Shown here one piece after another: positions 23,831-32,879 of a stretch of 64,000 bases of DNA. Every line of letters starts with the position of its first letter. Position 1 is the first letter of the stretch. Both the position numbers and the translations under genes were made by a program. The notes beneath the pieces are model-generated. The model was not told the DNA's origin. It saw only the letters and a list, made by a program, of their open reading frames with translations, and ran no database searches. Source of the stretch: Microbispora oryzae (GTDB lineage Bacteria > Actinomycetota > Actinomycetes > Streptosporangiales > Streptosporangiaceae); NCBI RefSeq assembly GCF_017896165.1, contig NZ_JAFCNB010000003.1:62001-126000 (forward strand), read 5' to 3'.

Positions 23831-24405
23831 TGGCCGAGCTCGCGCCCTGGCGGGCCGCAGTGGCCGGCCCGCCCCGGGCGTTCGAGCTCGACGGCGAGCA
23901 CTTCGTGATCGTCTCGGATTGGTCGGTGCTGCTCGACCGGCTGCGGTTCGAGACCTGGCAGCTCGACCTATTGCACGACCTGCTCGACGAGGCGGGGGCC
24001 GACCGGATCGACGACCGGCTCGACGACGAGCTCGACACGCTGACCCTGCGCGAATGCGCGCGGGTGGCCGAGGGCCTCGTCGAGGCCGCGACCGGGCGGC
24101 GTTGGTGGGTCGCGCAGCGCCTGATCGCGAGTGCGGCCGACGACTGGCACGAGCTCGACGGCATGCTGCTGCTGCGCGGCGTCGACCTCGTCGAGCTCGC
24201 CCGCGCCGCGCCGGCGCGGCTGTGCAACGTCATGCACCGGCTGATCGTCGAGGGCCTCGGCAAGACCGACCGCGAGATGTTCGAGTTCCGGCTGCGGCGG
24301 CCGCCCCGGGGGGTCGACGTGCGGCGCACGCAGGTCATGACGGACGCCGAGCAGGGGGCGGCATTCATGGCGGCAATGGGTGCGCTGCAGGGCGGCAGGT
24401 CGTGA
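23830..24405 (+). CDS. Tail assembly chaperone, second component
   Basis: GTG at 23830 overlaps the previous stop by one base. 191 residues, helical, with ELAPWRAAVAGPPRAFELDGE, WQLDLLHDLLDEAGADRIDD and LCNVMHRLIVEGLGKTDREMFE, typical of the distal chaperone that wraps the tape measure during tail assembly. It could be translated on its own from this weak start or as an extension of 23360 by a -1 slip in the G-rich stretch near 23812-23822; no perfect slippery heptamer is present. Confidence 0.6.
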   Translation: MAELAPWRAAVAGPPRAFELDGEHFVIVSDWSVLLDRLRFETWQLDLLHDLLDEAGADRIDDRLDDELDTLTLRECARVAEGLVEAATGRRWWVAQRLIASAADDWHELDGMLLLRGVDLVELARAAPARLCNVMHRLIVEGLGKTDREMFEFRLRRPPRGVDVRRTQVMTDAEQGAAFMAAMGALQGGRS

Positions 24406-24411
24406 TCGCCG

Positions 24412-24473
24412 TAGCCTGATACTGCGCCGCTGGTGGCAGGGCCGGGCGACCCGCCGTTTCGAGGGGTGCCGCC
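24412..24473 (+). promoter_or_regulatory. Late promoter and structured leader, copy 3 (tape measure)
   Basis: TAGCCT (24412-24417), then the conserved CGCCGCTGGTG and GGGCCGGGCG blocks. The hairpin arms are GGCGACCC and GGGGTGCC (one G-U pair, one mismatch), with the ribosome binding site GAGGGG in the 3' arm. The hexamer is 62 bases from the GTG at 24474. Confidence 0.65.
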
Positions 24474-27400
24474 GTGTCCGAACAGCCGCTCGCCTCATCC
24501 GAGGTATCCCTGTCGATCGACTTCGACAACCTCGACGAGGAACTGAAACGAGGGCTGCAGGCCAAGGTCAAAAAGGCGGCGGCCGAGGCCGAGCGCAACC
24601 TCGACAAGGTCGGTAAGGCGGGGCGCGAGGCCGGCGAGGACATCGACGCGGGGGTCGGCGGCGGCGCCGCGGCCGCCGCACGGAAGGTCAAGCGGGCGGC
24701 CCGCCAGGCCGAGGCCGACCTCGCCAAGGTGGCGGCCGCGGCCGAGGCCGCCGGCGCCGCGGTCGACGACATCGGAGACGGCGCGCGGGGCGCCCGGTCG
24801 GGCCTGCGCGGGGCCGTGGCCGAGATGGTGCGGGCCGAGGCCGCGGCCCGCAAAGCGGCCGCCGCGGTGCAGACGATCCGGCAGGGCCTCGACGAGCCGC
24901 AGGGCGCCCTGTTCGACCTCGATCAGGGGTCAATCGTCGAGGTTCAGCGGGACCTGAAAGGCGTGCAGGCCGCCCTGTTCGACCTCGACTCGGTGCCGAT
25001 CGACCGGATCGAGACCTCGGCGGGGCGGGCGTCACGGACGCTGCGCGAGCGCCTGTCGCCCGCCCTGCTCGGTGTGCGGGATCGGCTGCGGTCCCTGATC
25101 GAGGGCCGCGGCGCCGGCGCCCTCGACGACCTCGGCAGGAAAGCCGAGGGCCTCGGCCGCTCGGCCGACAAGTCGGGTATCAGTCTCGACCGGTACACGG
25201 GCCGCCTGTCGCTGCTCGCCTCGGCGATCTCGCTCGCGGCCGCGGCCGCGCCGCCGCTGATCGCCGCCGGCGCGGGCGTGTCGGCGGCGATCGCCCTGTC
25301 GGTCCCGTCGATCGCGCAGGTCGTCAAGGGCACGAAGGATATGGCCGACGCGTGGGACGGCCTGACCGACGAGCAGAAGATCGCGACGGCGGCGACGGCC
25401 CGCGCGGCTGAGGTGTTCAAGGCGACGTCGGCCGCGATCGAGCCGCGCACGCTGCAGGTCTATAACGGCGTGCTCGCCGAGACGATCCGGCTGCTGCCGC
25501 GGGTGCAGCCGATCGCCGAGAACGCCGCCGACGCGCTGACCGCGGCGACGCAGACGCTCGGCCAGGGGCTGGACTCGCCCCGGGCCCGCGACTTTTTCGA
25601 GTTCCTGCAGACCAACGCAGGCCCGGCGATCGATCAGGTTACCGGGCTGCTGATGGACGCCGCCGGCGCGAGCGTGAGCCTTGTCGAGGCGATTGCGCCG
25701 CTCGCGTCGACCGCGATCGGCCTCGTCGGCGGCCTGGCACGGCTCGTCACGGTGCTCAACGACATCAATCCGGGTTTCGCGCAGCTCGCCGTGACGGCGA
25801 TCGCGCTGCGCTCGCCGTTGGCGGCGGCGCAGAACCTGCTCGGGAAGGGGGCCGGCAAGGCGGCGTCGTTCGCGAGCAGCGCGGGCAAGGCGGGGGCGGC
25901 TGCGAAGCTGCTGAACAAGATCGCGGGGGCGGGGCCGAACATCTACCTCGCCGCCGGCACCGCGATCGCGTTTTTCGCGATCAAGACGCTTACGGCGAAA
26001 CGGGCGATCGACTCGACGATCGACTCGATCAACGCGCAAAACAAGGCATTCGGGAACAACGTCGCCGGGTACGAGGCGGCGAACAAGGCCCTCGCGTCCA
26101 AGTTGGTCCCGGTACAGCAGCAGCTCGCCGCGGCGCAGACCCGCGTCACAAAGGCGACGACGGCGACGAACATCGCCCTCGCGCAGGGCGCCCTCGCGCT
26201 CGACGACTTCCAAGGGTCGCCGCTACGGGCCGCGATGGACGCGAACGCAGCGTCGATCAAGCGGGTCGACGAGGCGGCCCGGCAGCTCGCGGCCGCCGGG
26301 TTCGCCCCCACGATCGCCGCGGCGCGCGAGCTCGCCGACGCCGCCGGCGTCAACCTCAGTAAGGCACTTGACGAGAACGGGCAGGTGTCCGGGTCGGCGA
26401 CGGCCCGGATCGCGTTGTACTCATCCAGCATTCGCACCGCGTCGGATACGACGGCCGTGCTCGCCGACGCGTGGTCGCGCGCCAAGAATGAGGCCCTCGG
26501 CCTGACGGCGCAGACGCAGGCGCTGCAGGACGTGTTCAACCGGTTTCTTAACCCGTCGCTCGCGCTGCTCGACGCGAACAACCGCCTGCGCGAGGTGCAG
26601 GGGCAGGTCAATAAGGCGTTCCGCGAGGGGAACGTGACGTCGCTGCAGCGGCAGCAGTTCCTGTCGCAAGAGATCGCCGCGCTGCGCGACAAGCTGACGG
26701 CCGAGCAGCAGGCGACCGGCGCGACCCGGGCGGCGACCGCCGAGACGCTGAAACTGCTACCGGCCCTGTCCCGTCTGGCCGGTAATTCCGACGTCGGGCG
26801 CAAAGCGGTATACAACCTCGCGAGGTCGCTCGACGGGGCCCGTCAGGACGCATCCGGCGCGATCACCGTGATCGACGATTTCGGGCACGCCGTGCGGGTT
26901 CTGCCGAACGGCAAGATCGTCAAGATCAAGGCTGACACGGCGCAGGCCGAGGGCGCCCTGCACCGGTTCCTATCGCTGATCAACGCCGTGCCGCAGCAGA
27001 AGACCGTCGGCGTGCTCGCGACCGGCGCGACAGGCGGCCTCGCCGTACCCGGGGCAATCGTGCGCCTGGCCGCTGGCGGCGCGCCCAAGCGGCCCCGCGG
27101 CCGCGTGTCCGGGCCGGGCACCTCAACGAGCGACGACGTGTTCGCCCTGCTGTCGCGCGACGAGTTCGTCGTGAACGCCCGCGCGACCCGGCGATGGCTG
27201 CCGCTGCTGGCGGCGATCAATGCCGGGCGGCTCGCCCGCGGCGGCCTGGCGGGCGCCGCGGCGGCCGCGCTGCCGCGGTTCGCGGGCGGCGGGCGCGTCA
27301 AGGTCGACCCGAACGCGCACCGCATCGCCGTCGCCCTCGGCATCGACATCTCGCCGCAGCTCGAAAAGGCCCTCGCGAAGCGGCTGCAGACGATCGGTAC

Positions 27401-28397
27401 CAACCTCGGTCGGCAGTTCACGTCGTCTTTGCTCGGCACGCCGTCGCAGATCTCCTCGACCCTGCGCGGCCTCGAAAAGCAGGTCACCAAGGCTTTCGCG
27501 GGGATCAAAACCCGGGTCGATAATCAGCTCGTCGCGCGGCTCGAACGGCTGAACACCCGCCTTACCGGCCTGGCGAAGCAACGCGACAAGATCATTCAGG
27601 CGATCGAGGACGCGCAGCAGTTCGCGACCAACACGACGGCCGAGGCCCGCCGGTTCGCCAGCCTGGCAGGGTTTGGCGACGCCGAGCGGTCGACCGGCGT
27701 AAGCATCGAAAAGACCCTGAAAGATCGCCTCGCCCGGATCAAGTCTTTCGCCGCCGATATCAAGGCGTTGGGGGCGCGCGGCCTCGACAAGAGTGTGATT
27801 CAGCAGCTCGTCGAGGCGGGCCCCGACGAGGGCGCCGACCTCGCCCGCACGCTGCGGCAGGCGAGCTCGACGACGCTGCGCGAGATCACCCGCACGCAGC
27901 GCGAGATCAACTCGGCGACGAGCCGGCTCGGCCGCGATACGGCCGACCTGCTGTTCGACTCGGGCAAGCAAGCGGCCCGGGGGTTCCTCGCCGGGTTGAA
28001 GGCGCAGCAGAAAGAGATCGTCTCACTCATGACGGACATTGCGGAAAGCGTGTCCAAAACCGTCAAGAAGACACTCAAGATCAAATCGCCGTCGCGGGTC
28101 CTGGAAGACGACGCCGTGAACGCCGCATTGGGGTTCATCCGAGGGTGGCAGCGCCTGCGCGAGCGGATACAGACGCAGGTCGCGACCGCGGTACGACCCG
28201 GGCGGCAGGTCGAACGCGCCTCGGCCCTCGTGCCGAACCGGCAGACCGTCGCCGACCGGGCCCGCACCGCGGCGACCGGCGCGACCGCCGCGGCGCGGCA
28301 GCTCGTCGTCAACCAGACCAACCACATTCACAACGTGACCGATCCGAACGCGATCGCGTCGATCGTCGAGGGCCGTCTCGTCGCGGCCCTGCGATAA
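24474..28397 (+). CDS. Tail tape measure protein
   Basis: GTG at 24474 gives 1307 residues, the second-longest gene. It is largely helical with an Ala/Lys-rich N-terminus, a hydrophobic stretch at about 245-285 (LLASAISLAAAAAPPLIAAGAG), a long helical central part and another hydrophobic region near 500. The segment RGRVSGPGTSTSDDVFALLSRDEFVVNARATR (about 880-910, quoted in parts: GPGTSTSDDVFALLS, DEFVVNARATR) is characteristic of actinophage tape measures. Its length sets tail length, about 0.15 nm per residue, so roughly 190-200 nm by the usual rule. Directly preceded by late promoter copy 3. Confidence 0.9.
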   Translation: MSEQPLASSEVSLSIDFDNLDEELKRGLQAKVKKAAAEAERNLDKVGKAGREAGEDIDAGVGGGAAAAARKVKRAARQAEADLAKVAAAAEAAGAAVDDIGDGARGARSGLRGAVAEMVRAEAAARKAAAAVQTIRQGLDEPQGALFDLDQGSIVEVQRDLKGVQAALFDLDSVPIDRIETSAGRASRTLRERLSPALLGVRDRLRSLIEGRGAGALDDLGRKAEGLGRSADKSGISLDRYTGRLSLLASAISLAAAAAPPLIAAGAGVSAAIALSVPSIAQVVKGTKDMADAWDGLTDEQKIATAATARAAEVFKATSAAIEPRTLQVYNGVLAETIRLLPRVQPIAENAADALTAATQTLGQGLDSPRARDFFEFLQTNAGPAIDQVTGLLMDAAGASVSLVEAIAPLASTAIGLVGGLARLVTVLNDINPGFAQLAVTAIALRSPLAAAQNLLGKGAGKAASFASSAGKAGAAAKLLNKIAGAGPNIYLAAGTAIAFFAIKTLTAKRAIDSTIDSINAQNKAFGNNVAGYEAANKALASKLVPVQQQLAAAQTRVTKATTATNIALAQGALALDDFQGSPLRAAMDANAASIKRVDEAARQLAAAGFAPTIAAARELADAAGVNLSKALDENGQVSGSATARIALYSSSIRTASDTTAVLADAWSRAKNEALGLTAQTQALQDVFNRFLNPSLALLDANNRLREVQGQVNKAFREGNVTSLQRQQFLSQEIAALRDKLTAEQQATGATRAATAETLKLLPALSRLAGNSDVGRKAVYNLARSLDGARQDASGAITVIDDFGHAVRVLPNGKIVKIKADTAQAEGALHRFLSLINAVPQQKTVGVLATGATGGLAVPGAIVRLAAGGAPKRPRGRVSGPGTSTSDDVFALLSRDEFVVNARATRRWLPLLAAINAGRLARGGLAGAAAAALPRFAGGGRVKVDPNAHRIAVALGIDISPQLEKALAKRLQTIGTNLGRQFTSSLLGTPSQISSTLRGLEKQVTKAFAGIKTRVDNQLVARLERLNTRLTGLAKQRDKIIQAIEDAQQFATNTTAEARRFASLAGFGDAERSTGVSIEKTLKDRLARIKSFAADIKALGARGLDKSVIQQLVEAGPDEGADLARTLRQASSTTLREITRTQREINSATSRLGRDTADLLFDSGKQAARGFLAGLKAQQKEIVSLMTDIAESVSKTVKKTLKIKSPSRVLEDDAVNAALGFIRGWQRLRERIQTQVATAVRPGRQVERASALVPNRQTVADRARTAATGATAAARQLVVNQTNHIHNVTDPNAIASIVEGRLVAALR

Positions 28398-28409
28398 GGG
28401 GGTTCCCGG

Positions 28410-29750
28410 GTGCCTGCGATCGACTGGCTATGCCTCGGCGGCGTCGAGGTCGCCAACAACGCCCGCACCGCGGCGTACGCGGCCGCCGGGCTGAAACCCT
28501 CGACAATGCAGCTCTACGGCTGTGAGTGCCCCGGACTGCGGCAGATGCTCGGCGACCCGGCGTACACGACGCCGGCGGCCGACCTGGCCCCGTGGTACGA
28601 CCCTGCCGAGCCTGCGAGTGCGGATTTCGGCGGCCTGCTCGTGACCCGCATCGACGGGGCGCGCGTCTCGCCCGTGCAGCGCGGCCGTACCGACCGGCTC
28701 GGCGACGGCGCCGTGCTCGGCCGGCGCCGCCGGGCGGGGCGCACGATCGTCGTACGCGGCCTGCTGCTCGGCGCCTCGTGCTGCGCGATCGAGTATGGCA
28801 TGCGATGGCTCGCGAGCGCGCTCGACGGCAGCCTCGGATGCGGCTCGACGAGCTGCGGCGGCGACGACCTGCGATACCTGACCTGCTGCCCCGGCGAGTG
28901 CGACGACGCCGCCGACCCGTACGCGTGTGCGACCCCCTATCTGCGCACGCTGCGCGAGGTCGGCCTCATCGATGGGCCGAACGAAATCTCAGAGATCGGC
29001 GGGGGCACGAGCCTCACCGCGGCCGCAGCTGCCGGGTGCGCCGGCGGCGGCGACTGCCCCGCCCTCGAAATCGAGTTCACGCTGTTCGCCGGGCTGCCGC
29101 ACGCGCTGCGCGAGCCGGTCACGATCGCGACCGGCCTGACGTGGGACCCGGCGACGACGACCGGCTGTATCGAGTGGTCCGACGATCCCGACTGCCTGAC
29201 CGAAGCCGAGGAATGCGCCGCCCTGCAGCCTGTGCCGTGCCCGCTCGACCCTGCCTGCCCGCCCGCCGTCGTGCCACAGATTCCCGTGCCGTTCAACCCG
29301 TGCAACTGCGACCCCCTCGCCGGGCGGGCCCGGCTGTGTGTGGACGTGCCCGCCGGCGCGGCGCCGATCTGGACTGACGCTGTACCCGTGCTCGTGCTCA
29401 AGGCGGGCCCCGACAAGCCGCTGAAAGCCGCGCGTATCCGCGTGTACGCCAACCCCCTCGGCCAGGCCCCCGACGAGCTCGACCCCTGCTCGTACTGCAG
29501 CGAGGTCAACGTGTCGTACATCCCGCCGGGCGCGACCTACATCCTCGACGGCACCCGCCGGCGGTCGATCGTGCAGTGCCCCGGGCGGGCCGAAACATCG
29601 GGGGCGAGTGTCACGTTCGGCGAGCAGGGCGGCCCGCTATCGTGGCCGACCCTGGAATGCGGCACGTCGTACACGATCTGCGTCGAGGCCGACGCCGACA
29701 CGATCGACGGCGCGACGGCCGGCCTGCAGGTCGTCGTACGGGAGAGGTGA
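28410..29750 (+). CDS. Minor tail protein (distal tail-like)
   Basis: GTG at 28410 follows AAGGGGG. 446 residues. The N-terminal part (PAIDWLCLGGVEVANNARTAAY) and RTIVVRGLLLGASCCAIEYGMRW match the first minor tail protein after the tape measure in many actinophages, probably the distal tail protein. The central region is very Cys-rich (CGSTSCGG, CCPGECDD, CPLDPACPP), and the C-terminus is beta-rich. Likely forms the baseplate ring with the next protein. Confidence 0.65.
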   Translation: MPAIDWLCLGGVEVANNARTAAYAAAGLKPSTMQLYGCECPGLRQMLGDPAYTTPAADLAPWYDPAEPASADFGGLLVTRIDGARVSPVQRGRTDRLGDGAVLGRRRRAGRTIVVRGLLLGASCCAIEYGMRWLASALDGSLGCGSTSCGGDDLRYLTCCPGECDDAADPYACATPYLRTLREVGLIDGPNEISEIGGGTSLTAAAAAGCAGGGDCPALEIEFTLFAGLPHALREPVTIATGLTWDPATTTGCIEWSDDPDCLTEAEECAALQPVPCPLDPACPPAVVPQIPVPFNPCNCDPLAGRARLCVDVPAGAAPIWTDAVPVLVLKAGPDKPLKAARIRVYANPLGQAPDELDPCSYCSEVNVSYIPPGATYILDGTRRRSIVQCPGRAETSGASVTFGEQGGPLSWPTLECGTSYTICVEADADTIDGATAGLQVVVRER

Positions 29751-29754
29751 CGAC

Positions 29755-30813
29755 ATGGCGAATCTCGGCTGCGCCGACGAGTACAAGATCGGCGTGTTCG
29801 ACCGCACCGGGTCGCGGCAGCTCGGCGAGCTGTTCGACGCCTCGGCCCTGACGTGGGGGCGTGTGGTCGACGACACAAGCGACGCGGTCGTGCAGGTGCC
29901 GTATCAGGGCGCCGACTGCTGCGGCCTGCTCGCCGACGCATGGCCGTGGTGTAACGAGATCGTGCTGGTCCGCGACGACCTGCTCGTATGGCAGGGGCCC
30001 GTCGAGACGATCACGTACGGGCGTGAGGTCACCACGATCACGGCGAAAGACGTGACGGCCTGGCTGTACCACCGGGTGATCAAAGATCTGATTGACTACT
30101 CGGCCGCCGGCGCCGGGCCGGCCGACCTCGTGCTGATCGCCGAGGCCCTCGTGCGGCACGGCCTCGACCAAGACGACCCGAACGTGCTGCAGTACCTGCA
30201 CACCAAGCTCGCCGGGGTCACGGGGGAGCGCCGGTATCCGGCGAACGGCTCGATCGTGTACGACGAGCTCGCCGAGCTCGCCCGCACCGGGGTCGATTTC
30301 ACCGCGTTGGGCCGGCGCATCATCATCGCCGGCGAGGTGCCCGTCGCCCGCCTGCCGCAGCTCGCCGACGAGCATTTCGTCGGCGACCTGCAGGTCGTCA
30401 AGGATGGCCGCCAGGCGGCGACCGCGGCGACCGTCGTCGGGAAGGGCGTGACCGCGACCGCGGGCGGGATCGGCCCGTGCGGCCTGCTCGAAACCCTCGC
30501 GAACGAGCAGGAAATCCTCGACGACATCAGCGCGCAGGCCGAGGCCGTCTCGATCGTGCAGGCCGGCACGTTCCCGGTCATGCTGCAGGTTCCCGACGGG
30601 GCGCAGCTCGACCCCGACGCCCCCGTGTCGATCAACGAACTGATTCCGGGGGTCGTGATCCCCGTGACCAGTAGCGAGACCTGTTACACCCTGTCGGCCG
30701 ACCTGCGGCTGCAGCGGCTGCAGGTGACGTTCGACGCAGGCAACGGCAGCGACGACGGCGGCGGCGAGCAGGTGCGCGTGACGCTCGTGCCCGTCGGCGC
30801 GCAGTTCGAGTAA
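29755..30813 (+). CDS. Minor tail protein (tail hub-like)
   Basis: ATG at 29755, four bases after the previous stop, behind GGAGAGG. 352 residues starting MANLGCADEYKIGVFDRTGSR. The text NEIVLVRDDLLVWQGPVETITYGREVTTITAKDVTAWL (in parts: NEIVLVRDDLLVWQGPVE, TITAKDVTAWL) is typical of the second minor tail protein of actinophages, which corresponds to the baseplate hub. The C-terminal third is beta-rich and acidic. Confidence 0.65.
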   Translation: MANLGCADEYKIGVFDRTGSRQLGELFDASALTWGRVVDDTSDAVVQVPYQGADCCGLLADAWPWCNEIVLVRDDLLVWQGPVETITYGREVTTITAKDVTAWLYHRVIKDLIDYSAAGAGPADLVLIAEALVRHGLDQDDPNVLQYLHTKLAGVTGERRYPANGSIVYDELAELARTGVDFTALGRRIIIAGEVPVARLPQLADEHFVGDLQVVKDGRQAATAATVVGKGVTATAGGIGPCGLLETLANEQEILDDISAQAEAVSIVQAGTFPVMLQVPDGAQLDPDAPVSINELIPGVVIPVTSSETCYTLSADLRLQRLQVTFDAGNGSDDGGGEQVRVTLVPVGAQFE

Positions 30814-30824
30814 GGGGGCCCGGG

Positions 30825-31022
30825 GTGGTCAAGCGCAGGCAGCGGGCACTGACGGACGCCGAGCTGATTCGCGACCTCGACGACCGGCTGCGCAGGCTGG
30901 AAAACAGGCAGTTCGTACAGATCGGCGTGCCGCCGAACGCGTACGTGCTGCAGGTCGACGACGCCGGGCAGCTTGTCGCGACGAGCTCGGGCGGCACGGC
31001 GACGGTCGTCGCGCTGCCGTAG
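30825..31022 (+). CDS. Short minor tail protein
   Basis: GTG at 30825 follows AAGGGGG. 65 residues: a helical first half (TDAELIRDLDDRLRRLENRQ) and a beta-rich second half. Short helical-then-strand proteins like this often act as a tail-fibre attachment piece or chaperone. Last gene before a terminator. Confidence 0.5.
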   Translation: MVKRRQRALTDAELIRDLDDRLRRLENRQFVQIGVPPNAYVLQVDDAGQLVATSSGGTATVVALP

Positions 31023-31037
31023 ACGTCTCGCGCGAGA

Positions 31038-31069
31038 GGGCCCCGCGCATCTTGGGCTGCGCGGGGCCC
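31038..31069 (+). terminator. Hairpin terminator of the tape-measure operon
   Basis: A 12-bp perfect stem, GGGCCCCGCGCA with TGCGCGGGGCCC, has an eight-base loop and begins 15 bases after the stop. Confidence 0.65.
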
Positions 31070-31112
31070 CCGGCAAGGTGCCCGGCGGTCGGGATCGTGT
31101 TACGGGGCCAAC

Positions 31113-31136
31113 CGCCGGAACGACCCGGAACGCCCC
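31113..31136. repeat. Second site of the CCGGAACG decamer repeat
   Basis: Two clear units, CCGGAACGAC and CCGGAACGCC, and a degenerate third, CCGAAGGTAG, follow with the same 10-bp period as the array at 169-250. It lies between the terminator at 31038 and the leaderless gene at 31213. Confidence 0.5.
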
Positions 31137-31212
31137 GAAGGTAGCACCCGAAAACGGGCATGTGTTGCGTTCCAACCAAGCGGACTGTAACGATCTTGCT
31201 ACGCTCGTGTAC

Positions 31213-31464
31213 GTGCTGACCCCCGATCCGCAGCAGGCCCGCGGCATACACGTCGATGGCTCCGGCGTCGTGCACCTCGCCGGCAGCTCGACCGATCATC
31301 ACGGCGAGGTCCTGCCGTCGCCCGGCTGTAACACGGGCCTGGCCGGGTGGGACCCGCGCCGGCTGCGCTTCACCGACGCCCCGATCAACTGCCGCAAGTG
31401 CCAGCGGCTGATCGCCGCGCGGCAGCTCGCCGTGCCCGTCGAGCAGATCGCCCTGCCGATCTAG
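31213..31464 (+). CDS. Small Cys-containing protein, probable leaderless gene
   Basis: The frame is open from further left, but TACGCT (31200-31205) lies seven bases before GTG 31213, suggesting a leaderless start; GTG 31162 and 31207 are alternatives. 83 residues: GIHVDGSGVVHLAGSSTDHHG, then PSPGCNTGLAGWDPRRLRF and INCRKCQRLI, so three Cys and several His could bind zinc. Small proteins with this RRLRFTD..INCRKC ending occur in actinobacteria and their phages; role unknown. It has its own promoter between two operons. Confidence 0.5.
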   Translation: MLTPDPQQARGIHVDGSGVVHLAGSSTDHHGEVLPSPGCNTGLAGWDPRRLRFTDAPINCRKCQRLIAARQLAVPVEQIALPI

Positions 31465-31497
31465 GCCCGCCTGCGCGGGCCGCCGAGCTGCTGCCCG

Positions 31498-31559
31498 TAC
31501 GCTGAATGTGCCGCTGGTGATGGGGCCGGGCGAACGCGACGACCGAGAGGTTCGCCCTT
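31498..31559 (+). promoter_or_regulatory. Late promoter and structured leader, copy 4 (tail fibre operon)
   Basis: TACGCT (31498-31503), then GTGCCGCTGGTG and GGGGCCGGGCG. The hairpin arms are GGGCGAAC and GTTCGCCC, an 8-bp perfect stem differing from the other copies on both sides, and GAGAGG overlaps the 3' arm. The hexamer is 62 bases from the ATG at 31560. Confidence 0.65.
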
Positions 31560-32549
31560 ATGGCCCGCTGCGGCTGCTCTGGCACCTGCGCCTGCAATTT
31601 CGCCGCCGGCCCCGGCATCACGCTCGCCGGCACCGGCTCGACCGCAGACCCCGTCGTGATCTCGGCGACGCCGGCGCCCGTCGACTGCGACGACGTGCGG
31701 CCGTGCATCTCCGCCGGCCCCGGCGCCGCCTACAACGCGGCGACCGGCGTGATCTCGGCCCGCATTTCCACCGACCCCGGTAACGCCCTGATCAACGGGG
31801 GCGACGGCGGCCTGTACACACCGAACTCGGGCGGCGGGGGCGGCCTGACCTCGGTTGCCGTGCAGGACACGCCCTGTATCGACCTCGGCGGCCTCGGCAC
31901 TGCGGGGCAGCCGCTCACCGCGGCGCCGATCGTCGACGCCGCGGCGGGCAACCTGCTCGCCTGCACGCCGAGCGGCATGCGGGCCGCGCTGGCGGTCGGC
32001 GCGTGTGGTCTGTCCGGTAACGGGTCGGCGGCCTCACCACTGGCGGCGAAGGTGCAGGCGTGGCCGTACACGTGCCCGGTCGACGCGAACGCCGGCGGCG
32101 TGTACTGCGACTCGACCGGCAACCTGCGGGGCGAGCCGCGCGGAAAGACCTTCTACCAGCAGGATTCGCTGAATCAGACCCTTTCCTCGACCGCGGTCCC
32201 GTCCGGGTTCGACAACGTGATCGTCACGCGGAACCTGTCGGTCACCAACCCCGACCCCTGCCGGCCGATGTTCTGCATTTTCGAGGTCGAGGTCGACGTC
32301 GATTTCGACCTGCCCGCCGCCTCGGGCGCCGCGTACGGCATCACGACGGACGAAATGGCGTATTTCGCCAACCGGGGCAGCACGGCCGCGAGCGACGTGC
32401 ACTGCCAGACGACGAAGGTCTATAACCGCGTCATCGCCGCGGGTGCGACGCTCGTCGAGCCTCTCGAAATCACGATGGGCCGCGGCTCGGGCGGCGCGAC
32501 GTACAACCGTATCCAACACTTCATCCGTTGCTTCGGAATCATCCTGTAA
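31560..32549 (+). CDS. Minor tail or fibre protein
   Basis: ATG at 31560 follows GAGAGG. 329 residues. The start, MARCGCSGTCACNFAAGPGITLAGTGS, has five Cys and leads into short Gly-rich repeats (ISAGPGAAYNAATGVISARIS), then a beta-rich C-terminal domain (CRPMFCIFEVEVDVDFDL...). Repeats of the GPGITLAGTGSTADPVVIS type are frequent in the stalks of actinophage fibres. Last of the four units under a late promoter; the two following genes probably belong to the same operon. Confidence 0.6.
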   Translation: MARCGCSGTCACNFAAGPGITLAGTGSTADPVVISATPAPVDCDDVRPCISAGPGAAYNAATGVISARISTDPGNALINGGDGGLYTPNSGGGGGLTSVAVQDTPCIDLGGLGTAGQPLTAAPIVDAAAGNLLACTPSGMRAALAVGACGLSGNGSAASPLAAKVQAWPYTCPVDANAGGVYCDSTGNLRGEPRGKTFYQQDSLNQTLSSTAVPSGFDNVIVTRNLSVTNPDPCRPMFCIFEVEVDVDFDLPAASGAAYGITTDEMAYFANRGSTAASDVHCQTTKVYNRVIAAGATLVEPLEITMGRGSGGATYNRIQHFIRCFGIIL

Positions 32550-32563
32550 TCGGGGGGAATTTA

Positions 32564-32863
32564 ATGGAGAAGACGTTTTACCTGCGGTTCGACGACGGGT
32601 CGGTCGGCATCGCGACCTACACCCTGCCTGCCGGGTCGACCGAGATCAGCCAAGCCGAGTACGAGGCCGACCTCGCGCGCATCGAGACCGAGAACGAGGC
32701 CACCCGCGAGGCGCAGCAGCAGGCCGAGCTGCAGAGCCTCGCGGACTCCCTTGCCGAGCTCATGGCCGGCGGCATGACCGAGGCGACCGCGCGGCGCGTG
32801 CTGAACATCCCCCCCGACCTCGAACTGCCCGCTCCGCAGACCGGCGAGCCGGCGACCGCCTGA
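32564..32863 (+). CDS. Small tail-module protein
   Basis: ATG at 32564 follows GGGGGGAATTTA. 99 residues: a beta-rich start (KTFYLRFDDGSVGIATYTLP), a long helix (ETENEATREAQQQAELQSLADSL in part) and a short helical end. It could be a fibre assembly chaperone; no family recognised. Confidence 0.5.
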   Translation: MEKTFYLRFDDGSVGIATYTLPAGSTEISQAEYEADLARIETENEATREAQQQAELQSLADSLAELMAGGMTEATARRVLNIPPDLELPAPQTGEPATA

Positions 32864-32879
32864 CAGGGGGTGACTGATC

